Shown piece after piece: positions 1 to 12,097 of a stretch of DNA of 64,000 bases. Both the position numbers and the translations under genes were made by a program. How positions within the stretch are numbered: position 1 is the first letter of the stretch; the number at the start of each line of letters is the position of its first letter. This DNA comes from Macrostomum hystrix (lineage: Eukaryota; Platyhelminthes; Macrostomidae): positions 10,934,001 through 10,998,000 of the forward strand of contig CATNEN010000001.1 of NCBI GenBank assembly GCA_950097015.1, in the 5' to 3' direction. The notes under the pieces were generated by a model. It ran no database searches and was not told the origin of the DNA. It saw nothing but the letters and a program-made list of their open reading frames with translations.

Positions 1-49
1 GCAGGCAGGCATGCAGTGGAAATGGAGACGCAGCAGCTAAGGCTTCAGC
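1..49 (+). CDS. possible 3' end of an exon cut by the window edge
   Basis: Reading from base 1, the frame GCA GGC AGG gives a short open stretch ending in VEMETQQLRLQ, then a strong donor (C|GTGAGTG) at 50-51. The Glu/Gln/Leu pattern would suit a coiled coil. Nothing else of this gene is visible and no downstream exon was found before the first tandem array. This could be chance. Confidence 0.25.
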
Positions 50-534
50 GTGAGTGTATTGTGTATGTGTATACACTATACAGGTATATAGCCAGCGTGC
101 AACCCAATGCATTCAGGGCTTGTGTGCATTATTCAGGACTGAAGGGCCATCGAGTGAAGAGGGCTGTGCCCCCGTAAAGCACTGCTAATGTAGTTAATGG
201 AGGTATGGGGCATAAACTATAAGCTGTAAATTTATCTGAAGGACAAGCAGAGCAAACAGCATGATGTGAACACAAAGCATTGCTAAATAAGGAAATGGGG
301 GCATACCATTGTGTGCAGTATTAGCAGCATGCGATCAAACAATTAGGAGCTGCTTCTAAGTATAAATAAAAATGGAAGGAATCTTCGAAAGAGAATCGGT
401 GTTGAATACATAAACTGTCTCGACAAATCTGAATGCGTGTGTACAGTCTTATAAGAAATATGACTAGGTACTTACTTGCTCTCCAGTCTCAACACTTTAT
501 GCCTCATCTTCCTTTCTCACAACCCGTTAAATCT
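50..534. other. non-coding stretch, nothing recognised
   Basis: AT-rich unique sequence with no convincing exon, RNA gene or repeat. Confidence 0.5.
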
Positions 535-1535
535 ATTCCTGTCTTATCTCTGCCCTGTCTTATCTCTCCAATGTCTCATCACTCCCGTGTCTTATCTCTC
601 CTGTGTCTCATCTCTTTCCTGTCTTATCTCTCCAATGTCTCATCACTCCCGTGTCTTATCTCTCCTGTGTCTCATCTCTTTCCTGTCTTATCTCTCCAAT
701 GTCTCATCACTCCCGTGTGTTATCTCTCCTGTGTCTCATCTCTTTCCTGTCTTATCTCTCCAATGTCTCATCACTCCCGTGTCTTATCTCTCCTGTGTCT
801 CATCTCTTTCCTGTCTTATCTCTCCAATGTCTCATCACTCCCGTGTCTTATCTCTCCTGTGTCTCATCTCTTTCCTGTCTTATCTCTCCCGTGTCTTATC
901 TCTCCCGTGTCTTATCTCTCCCGTGTCTTATCTCTCCTGTGTCTCATCTCTTTCCTGTCTTATCTCTTTCCTGTCTTATCTCTCCTGTGTCTTATCTCTC
1001 CTGTGTCTCATCTCTTTCCTGTCTTATCTCTTTCCTGTCTTATCTCTCCTGTGTCTTATCTCTCCTGTGTCTCATCTCTTTCCTGTCTTATCTCTCCCGT
1101 GTCTTATCTCTCCTGTGTCTTATCTCTTCCGTGTCTCATCTCTCCCGTGTCTCATCTCTCCTGTGTCTCATCTCTCCAATGTCTCATCACTCCCGTATCT
1201 CATCTCTTTCCTGTCTCATCTCTTCCGTGTCTTATCTCTGCCCTGTCTTATCTCTGCCCTGTCTTATCTCTGCCCTGTCTTATCTCTCCCGTGTCTCATC
1301 TCTCCTGTGTCTTATCTCTCCAATGTCTCATCACTCCCGTGTCTCATCTCTTTCCTGTCTTATCTCTCCCGTGTCTTATCTGTTTCCTGTCTCATCTCTC
1401 CCGTGTCTTATCTCTCCCGTGTCTTATCTCTCCTGTGTCTTATCTCTCCAATGTCTCATCTCTCCCCTGTCTCATCTCTCCTGTGTCTTATCTCTCCCCT
1501 GTCTCATCTCTCCGTGTCTCATCTCTCCCCTGTGT
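535..1535. repeat. tandem array, 16 bp unit
   Basis: About 60 copies of a pyrimidine-rich 16 bp unit (CTTATCTCTCCTGTGT, with CCCGTGT, TTTCCTGT and CCAATGT variants). Mixtures of variants recur as longer blocks. The unit has no stop codon in any frame of this strand and 16 is not a multiple of 3, so three overlapping Ser/Leu/Cys-rich frames stay open for 350-380 codons. This is an artefact, not a gene. Confidence 0.95.
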
Positions 1536-2189
1536 CCATTTTTCTTCGTTTCATCTCATAAGGAGAAAAAAGAAGACGCCAGGTTAAACGGTAGTGGCTT
1601 CTCAAATTGTTTGAAAGGGCCAGCAGCGAAAAGATACTTGCTGCATATAGTCTAACACAGCTGGGAGAGCTGTGCATCATGTTTATGCTACAGTTAAAAC
1701 AAAGCCGCTGGTGCTTCTGATGGTACCGAATCAATTACAAGAGCTATGTAAAAGCACACAACGCCACAAGATAGAAATGGACTCTTGGACTAGAATTTTG
1801 AAATCGTATAAACAAAAATGCACATAAATAAATTATATGCAGATATATGACCATGCAGCTATTGTGTGTTCCCTATAATTCATAGCTAGCTGGTACCACA
1901 AAGCATTAAGATGCGATTATTTGAATAATAATTAATGAACAGATGGGGGCGAACCAGATCCATATATAATTTAAAATTTAGTTCCAAGTGATTAGAAATG
2001 ACATTATGTACATATTCCATTGGCTTCCGCAGTTAAGGAATTCGGTATTTTAAACCACCCGAAAACTGATTCGAACTCTAAAATATCGGAACTGAAGTCC
2101 CATCTTTTAGATCTCAAGTGAACCCAAAATCATTAGTTTTTTCGAAAATAACCTGAACTCTGCATCTGACCACCTGAAACAAACCCGAA
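1536..2189. other. AT-rich spacer
   Basis: Unique AT-rich sequence. From about 2040 it contains degenerate precursors of the next array (scattered AACCCGAA motifs). No gene seen. Confidence 0.5.
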
Positions 2190-2875
2190 TTAGCCTTTAA
2201 ACCTCGAAACCAACCCGATTTCTGCATTTAAACCCCGAAACGAACCCGAAATAAGCATTTAAAATCCGAAACTAACCCGAATTCCGCATTTAAACCCCGA
2301 AAGGAACCCGAATTAAGCATTTAAACCCCGAAAGGAACCCGAATTAAGCATTTAAACCCCGAAAGGAACCCGAATTAAGCATTTAAACCCCGAAAGGAAC
2401 CCGAACTAAGCATTTAAACCCCGAAAGGAACCCGAACTAAGCATTTAAACCCCGAAAGGAACCCGAATTAAGCATTTAAACCCCGAAAGGAACCCGAATT
2501 AAGCATTTAAACCCCGAAAGGAACCCGAATTAAGCATTTAAACCCCGAAAGGAACCCGAATTAAGCATTTAAACCCCGAAAGGAACCCGAATTAAGCATT
2601 TAAACCCCGAAAGGAACCCGAATTAAGCATTTAAACCCCGAAAGGAACCCGAACTAAGCATTTAAACCCCGAAAGGAACCCGAACTAAGCATTTAAACCC
2701 CGAAAGGAACCCGAATTAAGCATTTAAACCCCGAAAGGAACCCGAACTAAGCATTTAAACCCCGAAAGGAACCCGAACTAAGCATTTAAACCCCGAAAGG
2801 AACCCGAACTAAGCATTTAAACCCCGAAAGGAACCCGAATTACGAGTTTCATTCCGAAGCAGACCCGAATTATGC
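2190..2875. repeat. tandem array, 31 bp unit
   Basis: About 20 copies of a 31 bp unit made of AAGCATTTAAACCCCGAAAG followed by GAACCCGAATT; the only common variant is AATTAAG versus AACTAAG. Central copies are nearly identical. Edge copies (2190-2290, 2840-2925) are diverged, the usual pattern of a unit homogenised from the middle. Confidence 0.95.
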
Positions 2876-3167
2876 GATTCTTACCCCGAGACTAGCCCGA
2901 AATAATTGTTTTCACCCCGAAACTAAGCGTAGAAACCTATAAACTAAACTCTAGAACACATACTAGACGTTGTGTTGTGTAACCCGAAAATAATGCAGAT
3001 TCTGACATTTTGGCTCAACATAAAAAATGAGGAAATTAATAACAAATACTTGAGGGATCTTTACATTTTTATTGTTATCTTGTTTAGTATGTACGTTTCT
3101 CATTTCCTAACTTAAAAGTGCATTAGAAATGCATAAATTAAGACCAGTTATCTATCAAAGATATTAC

Positions 3168-3265
3168 CTTTGACAGGCGAGACGATGTACAATTCTCGGC
3201 TGTGGACGAAGCGGCAGCATTTATTTGTTGCAGCCACTCAGCGGCGGCGCCCACATCGGCCAGGT
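3168..3265 (-). CDS. orphan internal exon, minus strand
   Basis: On the minus strand an acceptor (TTTTTAACAG) at 3266-3267 and a donor (CAAAG|GTAATAT) at 3166-3167 bracket 98 bases that stay open and are markedly GC-richer than their surroundings. They encode LADVGAAAEWLQQINAAASS and about 13 further residues. The Ala/Gln/Leu content suggests a helical region. No neighbouring exon was found on either side, so the gene is not identified; the partners may be short or outside the window. Confidence 0.4.
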
Positions 3266-4984
3266 CTGTTAAAAATGTATATAACGTTGCTAATTTATCT
3301 CGTTTATAAAAATATGAAAAAACACTATAGGTAGGTTTTCAAAAATATATTTTTACCTATGACGCCATTGCTTGGTGTCTGTATGTAAAACGCACTTGGT
3401 ATCATATTGAAGTAAAGAAATATTCTTGGGTGTCCAGATGGAGTAGGAGGGAAAAGGATCCTAGGAACTCTGCCACAGTGAGGAAACTTTTCTATCTCGA
3501 TTTGCAATTAAATTTAAATTTCGATTGCAAGAAAAGATCTGATTTTCAAAGAAAACACTGAGAAACTCGAAGAGCTGTTAAAGTATTTTAGTCGCTACAA
3601 GCCTTAGCTTAAGCCTGTATAATATAGTATATATATGAGAGTTGCAGCCAGCGCAAGACCAAACAGAGCGGAGAGCCGGATACCTTATAGGGACGCCCTA
3701 TAGCCACCCACCCCAGACTCCACCCACCCGCCCGCCCCCAGTGTGTTTGGGTCGGGGTCGCGGAGGTGGGGGTGTCGCGCGGCATGCGCGGTCCGCTATG
3801 TGCGTGCGTGTGGAGGGGGTACAGGAAGGAAATCGGAGAATTCAATGGAATGGAGGTGGTTGGGGAGTTAGGAATGTACAGTTTGTGGACTGGGGGGTGG
3901 GTTTCTAATGTACAGTCATATGGAACGCGCTCGGGTTGGGGCGGAGTGGCGTGTGTGAGCTTGACCCAAAAAGCTGGTCTGCAAGGGGGGCGGCTTTGTC
4001 CTAAAAATGCCCCGCTTTCCTCCCTCCCGCAGCGGACCGGAGAGGGGGAAGCCCCAAGCCCCGAAGCAAAATCGACTGACTGCCTGACTGAATGAACGAC
4101 TGAATGACTGAATGACTTGGATGAATGCAACCAAGCAGAACCATTGCAGTGTTCAGGGTTACCTTTTTATAAAAAGAGTTCCATCTCGCACTATCTGTTA
4201 CTTTGATATTTGCAATGAAATTCTTTTTTATAGCAGGCCTTTTTGGAAATTGGAAAGACGGTGGAGAGTAGAATGAGGCGAAGGTCTACGAACCCCATAA
4301 TGCTTAAGGCAGCCTAAAAAGGGCTAACAATCAGTCTAGATTGTTCCAGAATTCAAACAACAACTAAGCAAGAAGAATGGGCAAAGAAAGCATGCCAAAT
4401 ATGAAGTCTATTTAGGTCTTGTGGAGGTCCGTTCACTCCCCGTAAATGGTTTTCGCATGCACATAGCACAGTGAGAAAATAGGAGAGATTTAGAGGCGAC
4501 GGGTAGAGGGGAGACTTACAGGGTCAGGCAGGGCTGTTTGGAACAGGCCAAACATACAGTTTCAGGCCCATGGTGTTACTACTCTCTTATGTATATTTGA
4601 CTGGATGTGCACAGACTGTATTAACTTAATATTATATAGTCATAAATAAACATTATTTGACTTTTAAACATATTAGTAAACATAATGGAATATATACGAG
4701 TATTAAGTATGATTCGTTTAATCAATAAATTCTGACAATTGCTGACTATCAAGGACACAGGGCAATAGCATAGGACATAAGCGACAAAAAGTACGTCTGT
4801 TGAAATACAGGAATACGTAAAATATTAGCTGTAACTTCAAGGATAGTCACAAAGTAAAATGATATGCAATCAGGTCACAATGTAAACCTGTATAGTTTAT
4901 TTGGTCGCTAATTGTAGGCAATAAATGTTCCTTCTGCAGGGTAATAAAAAGACTTAATTTCCAGCTTTTAATATCTTAGTGATA
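3266..4984. other. spacer with a GC-rich block
   Basis: 3640-4100 is a GC-rich, G-skewed block in AT-rich surroundings. It has open frames on both strands up to 173 codons, none resembling a known protein and none with an ATG in a convincing position. A palindromic TATA-like motif (TTTTTATAAAAA) lies at 4162-4175. It may be a CpG-type promoter or an old insertion. The rest (4180-4984) shows nothing. Confidence 0.35.
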
Positions 4985-6195
4985 TAACAGAGTAGTGACA
5001 TTACAGAGAAGTGACATTACAGAGAAGTGACATTACAGAGAAGTGACATTACAGAGAAGTGACATTACAGAGAAGTGTCGTTACAGAGAAGTGTCGTTAC
5101 AGAGTGGGAGTGTCATTACAGAGAAGTGACATTACAGAGAAGTGTCGTTACAGAGAAGTGACATTACAGAGAAGTGTCGTTACAGAGAAGTGTCGTTACA
5201 GAGAATTGTCATTACAGAGAAGTGACATTACAGAGAAGTGTCATTGTAGAGAAGTGTCGTTACAGAGTGGGAGTGTCATTACAGAGAAGTGTCATTACAG
5301 AGAAGTGTCGTTACAGAGAAGTGACATTACAGAGAAGTGTCGTTACAGAGAAGTGTCATTACAGAGAAGTGTCGTTACAGAGAAGTGTCATTACAGAGAA
5401 GTGTCGTTACAGAGAAGTGTCGTTACAGAGAAGTGTCATTACAGAGAAGTGACATTACAGAGAAGTGACATTACAGAGAAGTGTCATTACAGAGAAGTGT
5501 CGTTACAGAGGGGAGTGTCATTACAGAGAAGTGACATTACAGAGAAGTGACATTACAGAGAAGTGTCATTACAGAGAAGTGACATTACAGAGAAGTGTCG
5601 TTACAGAGTGGGAGTGACATTACAGAGAAGTGACATTACAGAGAAGTGACATTACAGAGAAGTGACATTACAGAGAAGTGACATTACAGAGAAGTGACAT
5701 TACAGAGAAGTGACATTACAGAGAAGTGACATTACAGAGAAGTGACATTACAGAGAAGTGACATTACAGAGAAGTGACATTACAGAGAAGTGACATTACA
5801 GAGAAGTGACATTACAGAGAAGTGACATTACAGAGAAGTGACATTACAGAGAAGTGACATTACAGAGAAGTGTCGTTACAGAGTGGGAGTGACATTACAG
5901 AGAAGTGACATTACAGAGAAGTGACATTACAGAGAAGTGACATTACAGAGAAGTGACATTACAGAGAAGTGACATTACAGAGAAGTGACATTACAGAGAA
6001 GTGACATTACAGAGAAGTGACATTACAGAGAAGTGACATTACAGAGAAGTGACATTACAGATAAGTGACATTACAGAGAAGTGTCGTTACAGAGAAGTGT
6101 CGTTACAGAGAAGTGTCATTAAAGAGAATTGAAATTACAGAGTGGGAGTGACATTACAGAGAAGTGACATTGCAGAGAAGTCACATTACAGAGTA
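4985..6195. repeat. tandem array, 16 bp unit
   Basis: About 75 copies of GTGACATTACAGAGAA, with GTGTCGTT and GTGTCATT variants concentrated in 5080-5620 and a recurring GTGGGAGTG junction (about 5105, 5270, 5608, 5882, 6140). The junction copies show that larger blocks were duplicated as units. Confidence 0.95.
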
Positions 6196-6555
6196 ATCAC
6201 ATTGCATATGTTTAAATATTAGTAAACATCAGTACCAACTTTTGAGCAGTATTTTGAGCAGACAGACATTACTCATATGAGGATCTTGTTTTCGTGAATC
6301 GAGAACATAAAGTTTTCCTTGTATAATAAGCATATGTTGAGACATATTTTATCAGGGTTTAATCATGCCATTCGTAGCATTGGAGCATTATCTGACGCAG
6401 TTGGATAAAAATACATATGGAAATTAAGTCGAGAAGACAATAAAGCTTTGGAATTGCGTGCCTACGTGACATTAGATATGCGAGCAGAAATTAAAGGAAA
6501 TATGCTGCGTTAACTTTAGTTGTGACTTTTCCGGAGGAAACAATGCCTATTAGAG
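6196..6555. other. unique AT-rich spacer
   Basis: No gene, RNA or repeat recognised between the 16 bp and 20 bp arrays. Confidence 0.5.
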
Positions 6556-7680
6556 CAATGTGAGGACTGTGGAGTGACAGTGAGGACTGTGGAGAGTGAC
6601 AGTGAGGACTGTGGAGTGACAGTGAGGACTGTGGAGTGACAGTGAGGACTGTGGAGTGACAGTGAGGACTGTGGAGTGACAGTGAGGACTGAGGAGTGAC
6701 AGTGAGGACTGTGGAGTGACAGTGAGGACTGTGGAGTGACAGTGAGGACTGTGGAGTGACAGTGAGGACTGTGGAGTGACAGTGAGGACTGAGGAGTGAC
6801 AGTGAGGACTGAGGAGTGACAGTGAGGACTGTGGAGAGTGACAGTGAGGACTGAGGAGTGACAGTGAGGACTGAGGAGTGACAGTGAGGACTGAGGAGTG
6901 ACAGTGAGGACTGAGGAGTGACAGTGAGGACTGTGGAGAGTGACAGTGAGGACTGTGGAGTGACAGTGAGGACTGTGGAGAGTGACAGTGAGGACTGAGG
7001 AGTGACAGTGAGGACTGTGGAGTGACAGTGAGGACTGTGGAGTGACAGTGAGGACTGTGGAGTGACAGTGAGGACTGTGGAGTGACAGTGAGGACTGAGG
7101 AGTGACAGTGAGGACTGTGGAGTGACAGTGTGGACTGTGGAGTGACAGTGAGGACTGAGGAGTGACAGTGAGGACTGAGGAGTGACAGTGAGGACTGAGG
7201 AGTGACAGTGAGGACTGAGGAGTGACAGTGAGGACTGAGGAGTGACAGTGAGGACTGAGGAGTGACAGTGAGGACTGTGGAGAGTGACAGTGAGGACTGT
7301 GGAGTGACAGTGAGGACTGTGGAGAGTGACAGTGAGGACTGAGGAGTGACAGTGAGGACTGTGGAGTGACAGTGAGGACAGTGGAGTGACAGTGAGGACT
7401 GTGGAGTGACAGTGAGGACTGTGGAGTGACAGTGAGGACTGTGGAGTGACAGTGAGGACTGAGGAGTGACAGTGAGGACTGAGGAGTGACAGTGAGGACT
7501 GAGGAGTGACAGTGAGGACTGAGGAGTGACAGTGAGGACTGTGGAGAGTGACAGTGAGGACTGTGGAGTGACAGTGAGGACTGTGGAGTGACAGTGAGGA
7601 CTGAGGAGTGACAGTGAGGACTGAGGAGTGACAGTGAGGACTGAGGAGTGACAGTGAGGACTGTGGAGTGACAGTGAGGA
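6556..7680. repeat. tandem array, 20 bp unit
   Basis: About 55 copies of AGTGACAGTGAGGACTGTGG; the main variants are GAGG for GTGG and a 22 bp form with an extra GA before GTGACA. The minus strand has no stop in the unit, so three 380-405 codon His/Ser-rich frames appear; these are repeat artefacts. Confidence 0.95.
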
Positions 7681-8214
7681 TACACTTTTCATACACTTTT
7701 ATGAACAAAGTTCTTAATTTGCTAAAATGATATTATAGCTCCTAGATTTGTGGATATGTGAATGGGTATTGATTAGTGAATGGTCAATAAGCCCAGGTCA
7801 AATTGATTTGAAATAAAATTTACAACAAGTTAATCTCTAAGCTATGTTTATGACCCAAGACACTGACACACAATCCGAGTTAAGAAATCCAATAACTTCT
7901 CTGTCCTTAATCTGTGTTTACCTAAGAGGAGATCATAGAAGATTGTCTTTCGATTTTCTGTGCCTGGAAGTATGTTTACCAATGTTCTATACAATAAAAA
8001 ACATGGCTATTTGAGAATAGAAATAAATTGGCCGTTTTTTAGTTTAGCTCAGGGCATGAGCAATTGCAGTGAGTTAAGGTGTAGTATAAGGATAGTAAGT
8101 AAAAAATATAGTTGTACACGACAACTGGGAAAACTCACTCAGTTTAGGTATAAAAAAGCACTCAGTTTTTGAACAATTTTTAGAGATAATTTTACGGGCC
8201 TCAAGACAGACCAA
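7681..8214. other. unique AT-rich spacer
   Basis: Nothing recognised; one 70-codon frame at 7960-8172 has no family resemblance. Confidence 0.5.
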
Positions 8215-9870
8215 TTCTGTACAGGGCAAACGCATTCTGTGCACGATAAACACATTGTATTCAGGATAAACACATTCTGTTCACGATAAACACATTCTGT
8301 TCACGATAAACACATTCTTTTCACGATAAACGCATTTTGTTCAAGATAAACACATTCTGTTCATGATAAACGCATTCTGTTCACGATAAACACATTCTGT
8401 TCATGATAAACGCATTCTGTTCACGATAAACACATTCTGTTCATGATAAACGCATTCTGTTCACGATAAACACATTTTTGTTCACGATAAACACATTCTG
8501 TTCAGGATAAACACATTTCTGTTCACGATAAACACATTCTGTTCAGGATAAACACATTCTGTTCATGATAAACACATTCTGTTCATGATAAACACATTCT
8601 GTTCAGGATGAACACATTCTGGTCAGGATAAACACATTCTGTTCAGAATAAACACATTCTATTCAGGATAAACACATTCTGTTCATGATAAACACATTCT
8701 GTTCATGATAAACACATTCTGTTCAGGATGAACACATTCTGGTCAGGATAAACACATTCTGTTCAGAATAAACACATTCTGTTCAGGATAAACGCATTCT
8801 GTTAAAAAAGTTCAGTTGGTTGTTGTTCAGGATAAACACATTCTGTTCACAATAAACACATTCTGTTAAAAATGTTCAGTTGGTTGTTGTTCAGTATAAA
8901 CACATTCTGTTCACAATAAACACATTCTGTTAAAAATGTTCAGTTGGTTGTTGTTCAGGATAAACACATTCTGTTCACAATAAACACATTCTGTTAAAAA
9001 TGTTCAGTTGGTTGTTTTTCAGGATAAACACATTCTGTTCACAATAAACACATTCTGTTCACAATAAACACATTCTGTTCACAATAAACACATTCTGTTC
9101 ACAATAAACACATTCTGTTCACAATAAACACATTCTGTTCACAATAAACACATTCTGTTCACAATAAACACATTCTGTTCACAATAAACACATTCTGTTC
9201 ACAATAAACACATTCTGTTCCCAATAAACACATTCTGTTCCCAATAAACACATTCTGTTCACAATAAACACATTCTGTTCACAATAAACACATTCTGTTC
9301 CCAATAAACACATTCTGTTCACAATAAACACATTCTGTTCACAATAAACACATTCTGTTCACAATGAACACATTCTGTTCACAATAAACACATTCTGTTC
9401 ACAATAAACATATTCTGTTCACAATAAACACATTCTGTTCACAATAAACACATTCTGTTAAAAATGTTCAGTTGGTTGTTTTTCAGGATAAACACATTCG
9501 GTTCACAATAAACACATTCTGTTCACAATAAACACATTCTGTTCACAATAAACACATTCTGTTCACAATAAACACATTCTGTTCACAATAAACACATTCT
9601 GTTCACAATAAACATATTCTGTTCACAATAAACACATTCTGTTCACAATAAACACATTGTGTTAAAAATGTTCAGTTGGTTGTTGTTCAGGATAAACACA
9701 TTCTGTTCACAATAAACACATTCTGTTAAAAATGTTCAGTTGGTTGTTGTTCAGGATAAACACATTCTGTTCACAATAAACACATTCTGTTCACGATAAA
9801 CGCATTCTGTTCAGGATGAAAACATTCTGTTTACAATAAACACATTCTATTTAAAATGTTCAGTTGGTTG
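8215..9870. repeat. tandem array, 20 bp unit with inserted spacer motif
   Basis: About 75 copies of ACAATAAACACATTCTGTTC (first third: ACGATAAAC, AGGATAAAC and ATGATAAAC variants). From 8800 a second motif containing AATGTTCAGTTGGTTGTT interrupts the array seven or eight times (for example 8806, 8872, 8935, 8999, 9463, 9666, 9730, 9856), giving a higher-order structure. Central copies (9040-9450) are almost identical. Confidence 0.95.
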
Positions 9871-10764
9871 TTGTTTAGGAGTTTAAAACATGCCCAATAA
9901 AAAGCGAATACCATTTATTATTTTAGACAAATAGGATGCCAAAAAATATTTGCCTTTTTAATCGGATATTAGATTCACTTGGCAGCGGAAGCAACGTGCG
10001 ATCTGGCAAAGGGAACTACCTGGAAGAGCAACACACTACTCACCCAAGAGAAACTCAAAGACGCCTAGATCTATATGCTTTGCAGATTGCAGCAACACAG
10101 AGAGAGGTGAGAAAACTAGGAAGCAGCGCATAGTAACCGGAAGAACCGAAAACACAAGCGTGGGGCTAAGTGATTAGCGACACACCTCTAGAGGCTTAAA
10201 AACTGAGAGTTAGCGAGTCCCGCATGTAGATGAAGAAATACGCACTATATAATACTAGCGATTGCTTCCTCCCTCTCATTCATTCATTCATTTTCATCAG
10301 CTGCCGTCCGCGGCACTATAGACTCTTTGGGGGAAGAACCCTCGGGTCGATGAATCACGCAACAATCTCGCGTGAGACTATAGCCCGTAAGTATAGGGGG
10401 TGGTGGGGGCTAGAATGTATCGAGAGCTTACACACAGAACAGTGGGCGGGCAGGCTCGAGGTCAATGGACACGGGAGTAAAAGAAGAAAGAAGACTTACT
10501 GCTACAGAAAAAATTGGGAGAGAGTCGCATACGGTTAGTTAGCAGAGCTTAGGAGGGAAGACCCGGGCTATAGGCTATGAACGCAAGCTGGCTACACACT
10601 GAACATTGTGTAGACCTCCAGAGCAGGGGGGTGTGTGGGAAATTCTGAATCAACCATCCCACTATTCCTTCATATACACGTAGAATGTAGTAAACTATTT
10701 AGTATATTAGTTCTAAAAATTAATGCGTCTAGGAAACTAACATTCTGTCTGATTTAACGTCCTG
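9871..10764. other. spacer with one exon-like block
   Basis: 9986-10106 on the plus strand is bracketed by an acceptor (CTTGGCAG) and a donor (GAGAG|GTGAG) and reads open through YLEEQHTTHPRETQRRLDLY and flanking residues. No family is recognised and no partner exon is seen. 10275-10295 holds a short (ATTC)n run. The rest is unremarkable. Confidence 0.25.
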
Positions 10765-11158
10765 ATTAATAGGTAAACGGCCTGTCTAACAGGTAAACGG
10801 CCTGTCTAACAGGTAAACGGCCTGTCTAACAGGTAAACGGCCTGTCTAACAGGTAAACGGCCTGTCTAACAGGTAAACGGCCTGTCTAACGGGTAAACGG
10901 CCTGTCTAACAGGTAAACGGCCCGTCTAACAGGTAAACAGCCTGTCTAACAGGTAAACGGCCCGTCTAACAGGTAAACGGCCTGTCTAACAGGTTAACGG
11001 CCTGTCTAACAGGTAAACGGCCTGTCTAACAGGTAAACGGCCTGTCTAACAGGTAAACGGCCTGTCTAACAGGTAAACGGCCTGTCTAACAGGTAAACGG
11101 CCTGTCTAACAGGTAAACGGCCTGTCTAACAGGTAAACAGCCTGTCTAACAGGTAAAT
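10765..11158. repeat. tandem array, 20 bp unit, TGTCTAACAG core
   Basis: About 20 copies of CCTGTCTAACAGGTAAACGG, very homogeneous. The core TGTCTAACAG is shared with the arrays at 12098 (other strand) and 56665, and most of it with 36470. Confidence 0.95.
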
Positions 11159-11205
11159 GTTCTGAATAATTGATTGGTAAAAGTCCCTGACTAACATATT
11201 AACAT

Positions 11206-11570
11206 CGGGGGTGAGTGGCACAGCGGTTAACGTGTTTGCCTCTCGCGCCAAGTTCCCTGAACTCGTTCCGTGGCGAGGCCAATTTTATTTAGGGCGCAGC
11301 CGCTGAGAGAAGGCTTGGGGGCTTGTCGTGCAATTTCCGCCCTTGAGGGCCAACCTCCAAGGCACAGTGAAAATGTACACTGCCTGTTGATGAAAAATTT
11401 AGGGCAGATGTACACACCTGTGTGAGCGTGTGCCTGCGTACAGTATCTGTGTGCGTGTGTGCTCAGGAGTCAGCGAAATGGGCAGAATGGCCTTCTCGCT
11501 GGCTGCGGGTCTAGTGTCACCCAAATGATGTGCCAATGCCTGCAGCCCTCCTGCAATAATTATTAAAATT
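11206..11570 (+). mobile_element. tRNA-derived SINE, family A, copy 1
   Basis: The 5' head has an A-box (TGGCACAGCGG, 11216-11226) and a decayed B-box near 11262, as in RNA polymerase III promoters of tRNA-derived SINEs. The body carries family landmarks seen in three other copies here: GGGCGCAGCCG, GGCTTGTCGTGCAATTT, CCTCCAAGGCACAGT, CTCAGGAGTCAGCG and, near the 3' end, TGCAGCCCTCCTGCAATAAT followed by an A/T tail. Its length, about 365 bp, appears full. Confidence 0.85.
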
Positions 11571-12097
11571 AACATTTATAGGCCGTAACATATATAGGTC
11601 CCGTCCAAAAGTTAGACGTCCTGTATAACTGGTAAACATTCTAAATAAGAGGTTAACGTCTTATTGATACTGTGTCTTATTTCCTGTCTAATAGGAAAAT
11701 GACTTGTCTAACAAGTTAATGTGCTTTGGCTTCTTTACTGTGATACAAGACAATGTTGTTTTCTGGTAGCTAACGAAACGGCACTGAGCAAAGAATCACA
11801 GGTGCAGGCATAGGTACTAATTTATCTGGTTCCAGATTGCCCAAAAGCAGACAATTTCAGGGTGGATCTTGCACACCTGGCTGAATACAAAAGGAGGCCA
11901 ATTTTTGTTGGGCCGGGGCCCAGTGCAAATTTGACATAAAAATCAAGACAGTTGAATGAAATTGCCGTCCTTTGAAGCCTAAACTGTTTGTCGAATTGAA
12001 CGCCACCTGGTGTTAATATTTGATAGAATGACCACGTCATTTCTGTTTTAGAGTCGCTAACACATTATATATCAATCAGAATTTAGGGAGCTCAGGA
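11571..12097. other. spacer with diverged array-like copies
   Basis: 11600-11720 holds degenerate copies of the neighbouring 20 bp units (GTCTAACAAGTTAATG and similar). 11820-12060 is unique with no recognised gene. Confidence 0.45.

Noticed and set aside
433-1587. 350-384 codon Ser/Leu/Cys-rich open frames in all three plus frames
   Set aside because: A stop-free 16 bp repeat unit opens all three frames at once; no coding signal beyond the repeat.
3609-4134. A 173-codon minus-strand gene in the GC-rich block
   Set aside because: No ATG at the proposed start, competing frames on the other strand, no family resemblance.
4985-6195. U6 snRNA-like ACAGAGA box in the 16 bp array
   Set aside because: A seven-base match repeated by the array; no U6 stem or flanking sequence.
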